A stretch of DNA of 32,267 nt from Rhizobium sp. ASV20 (GTDB taxonomy: Bacteria > Pseudomonadota > Alphaproteobacteria > Rhizobiales > Rhizobiaceae): contig NZ_JAELTU010000080.1 of assembly GCF_016429015.1 (NCBI RefSeq), positions 1 through 32,267 on the forward strand, read 5' to 3'. Positions 32,192-32,267 of this stretch are shown in pieces. The notes below the pieces were generated by a model. The model saw only the letters and a program-made list of their open reading frames with translations, was not told where the DNA came from and searched no databases. Both the position numbers and the translations under genes were made by a program. The first letter of the stretch is position 1. Every line of letters begins with the position of its first letter.

Positions 32192-32267
32192 CACTGCCCC
32201 GCTTGTTCAGATTTCCAACCTTTGCGTCGATTTCAGCAGCCGGCATCACGTTGCCCGTGCACTACAC
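32184..32267 (+). CDS. ABC transporter ATP-binding protein, OppD/DppD class (partial)
   Basis: The first 28 codons (MADTAPLVQISNLCVDFSSR then HHVARALH) match the N-terminus of oligopeptide/opine-type ATPases, with the usual L-x-V-x-F strand before the Walker A region. The gene runs off the window edge. It overlaps the phosphatase gene by 8 nt, and further ATPase and permease genes are expected beyond the edge. Confidence 0.75.
   Translation, partial: MADTAPLVQISNLCVDFSSRHHVARALH

Overview
The window looks like chromosome or large-plasmid DNA of a Rhizobium/Agrobacterium-type alphaproteobacterium. It is GC-rich, its operons are tightly packed with ATGA/GTGA overlaps, and it carries many ABC importers for sugars and sugar-like compounds. 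It also has rhizobial-style intergenic dyads and an MntP gene behind a manganese riboswitch. No rRNA, tRNA, insertion sequence, phage gene or CRISPR array was seen.

Region 1 (1-4861): an operon with a cytoplasmic calcineurin-like phosphodiesterase, a family-1 solute-binding protein, two permeases and a CX5R tyrosine-phosphatase-fold enzyme. No ATPase gene is present, so it probably lies just upstream. Region 2 (4862-6888): an AT-rich 26-bp palindrome, a yybP-ykoY type Mn2+ riboswitch, the Mn exporter mntP and a CDF metal exporter. Region 3 (7077-8639): a GT39/ArnT-like membrane glycosyltransferase.

Region 4 (8664-19370): an AraC/MelR-like regulator diverges from a GH4 alpha-galactosidase (MelA-like), which ends at a strong intrinsic terminator. 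Next is a seven-to-eight gene operon: DeoR repressor, BadF-type sugar kinase, solute-binding protein, two permeases, an AgaS-like SIS protein, a GatZ/KbaZ-like protein and a MalK/UgpC-type ATPase. Read together these suggest galactosamine import, phosphorylation, deamination to tagatose-6-P and conversion to fructose-6-P. A nested 36-bp dyad over the putative promoter is a likely operator.

Region 5 (19580-26031): a 1233-residue autotransporter with about ten passenger repeats, a 2OG-Fe(II) oxygenase coupled to a 71-codon ORF, an SDR oxidoreductase and, on the minus strand, a Pr6Pr-type membrane protein.

Region 6 (26032-32267): two near-identical 42-bp PhoB-box-like sites, one before a GNAT acetyltransferase and one before an operon. 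The operon encodes a DeoR repressor, an alkaline-phosphatase-superfamily phosphodiesterase, an oligopeptide/opine-type solute-binding protein, a PPP-type phosphatase and the start of an OppD-type ATPase. This layout resembles the agrocinopine (acc) logic: import an intact phosphodiester, cleave it in the cytoplasm, and do so under phosphate limitation. Regions 1 and 6 share the same logic with unrelated enzyme families.
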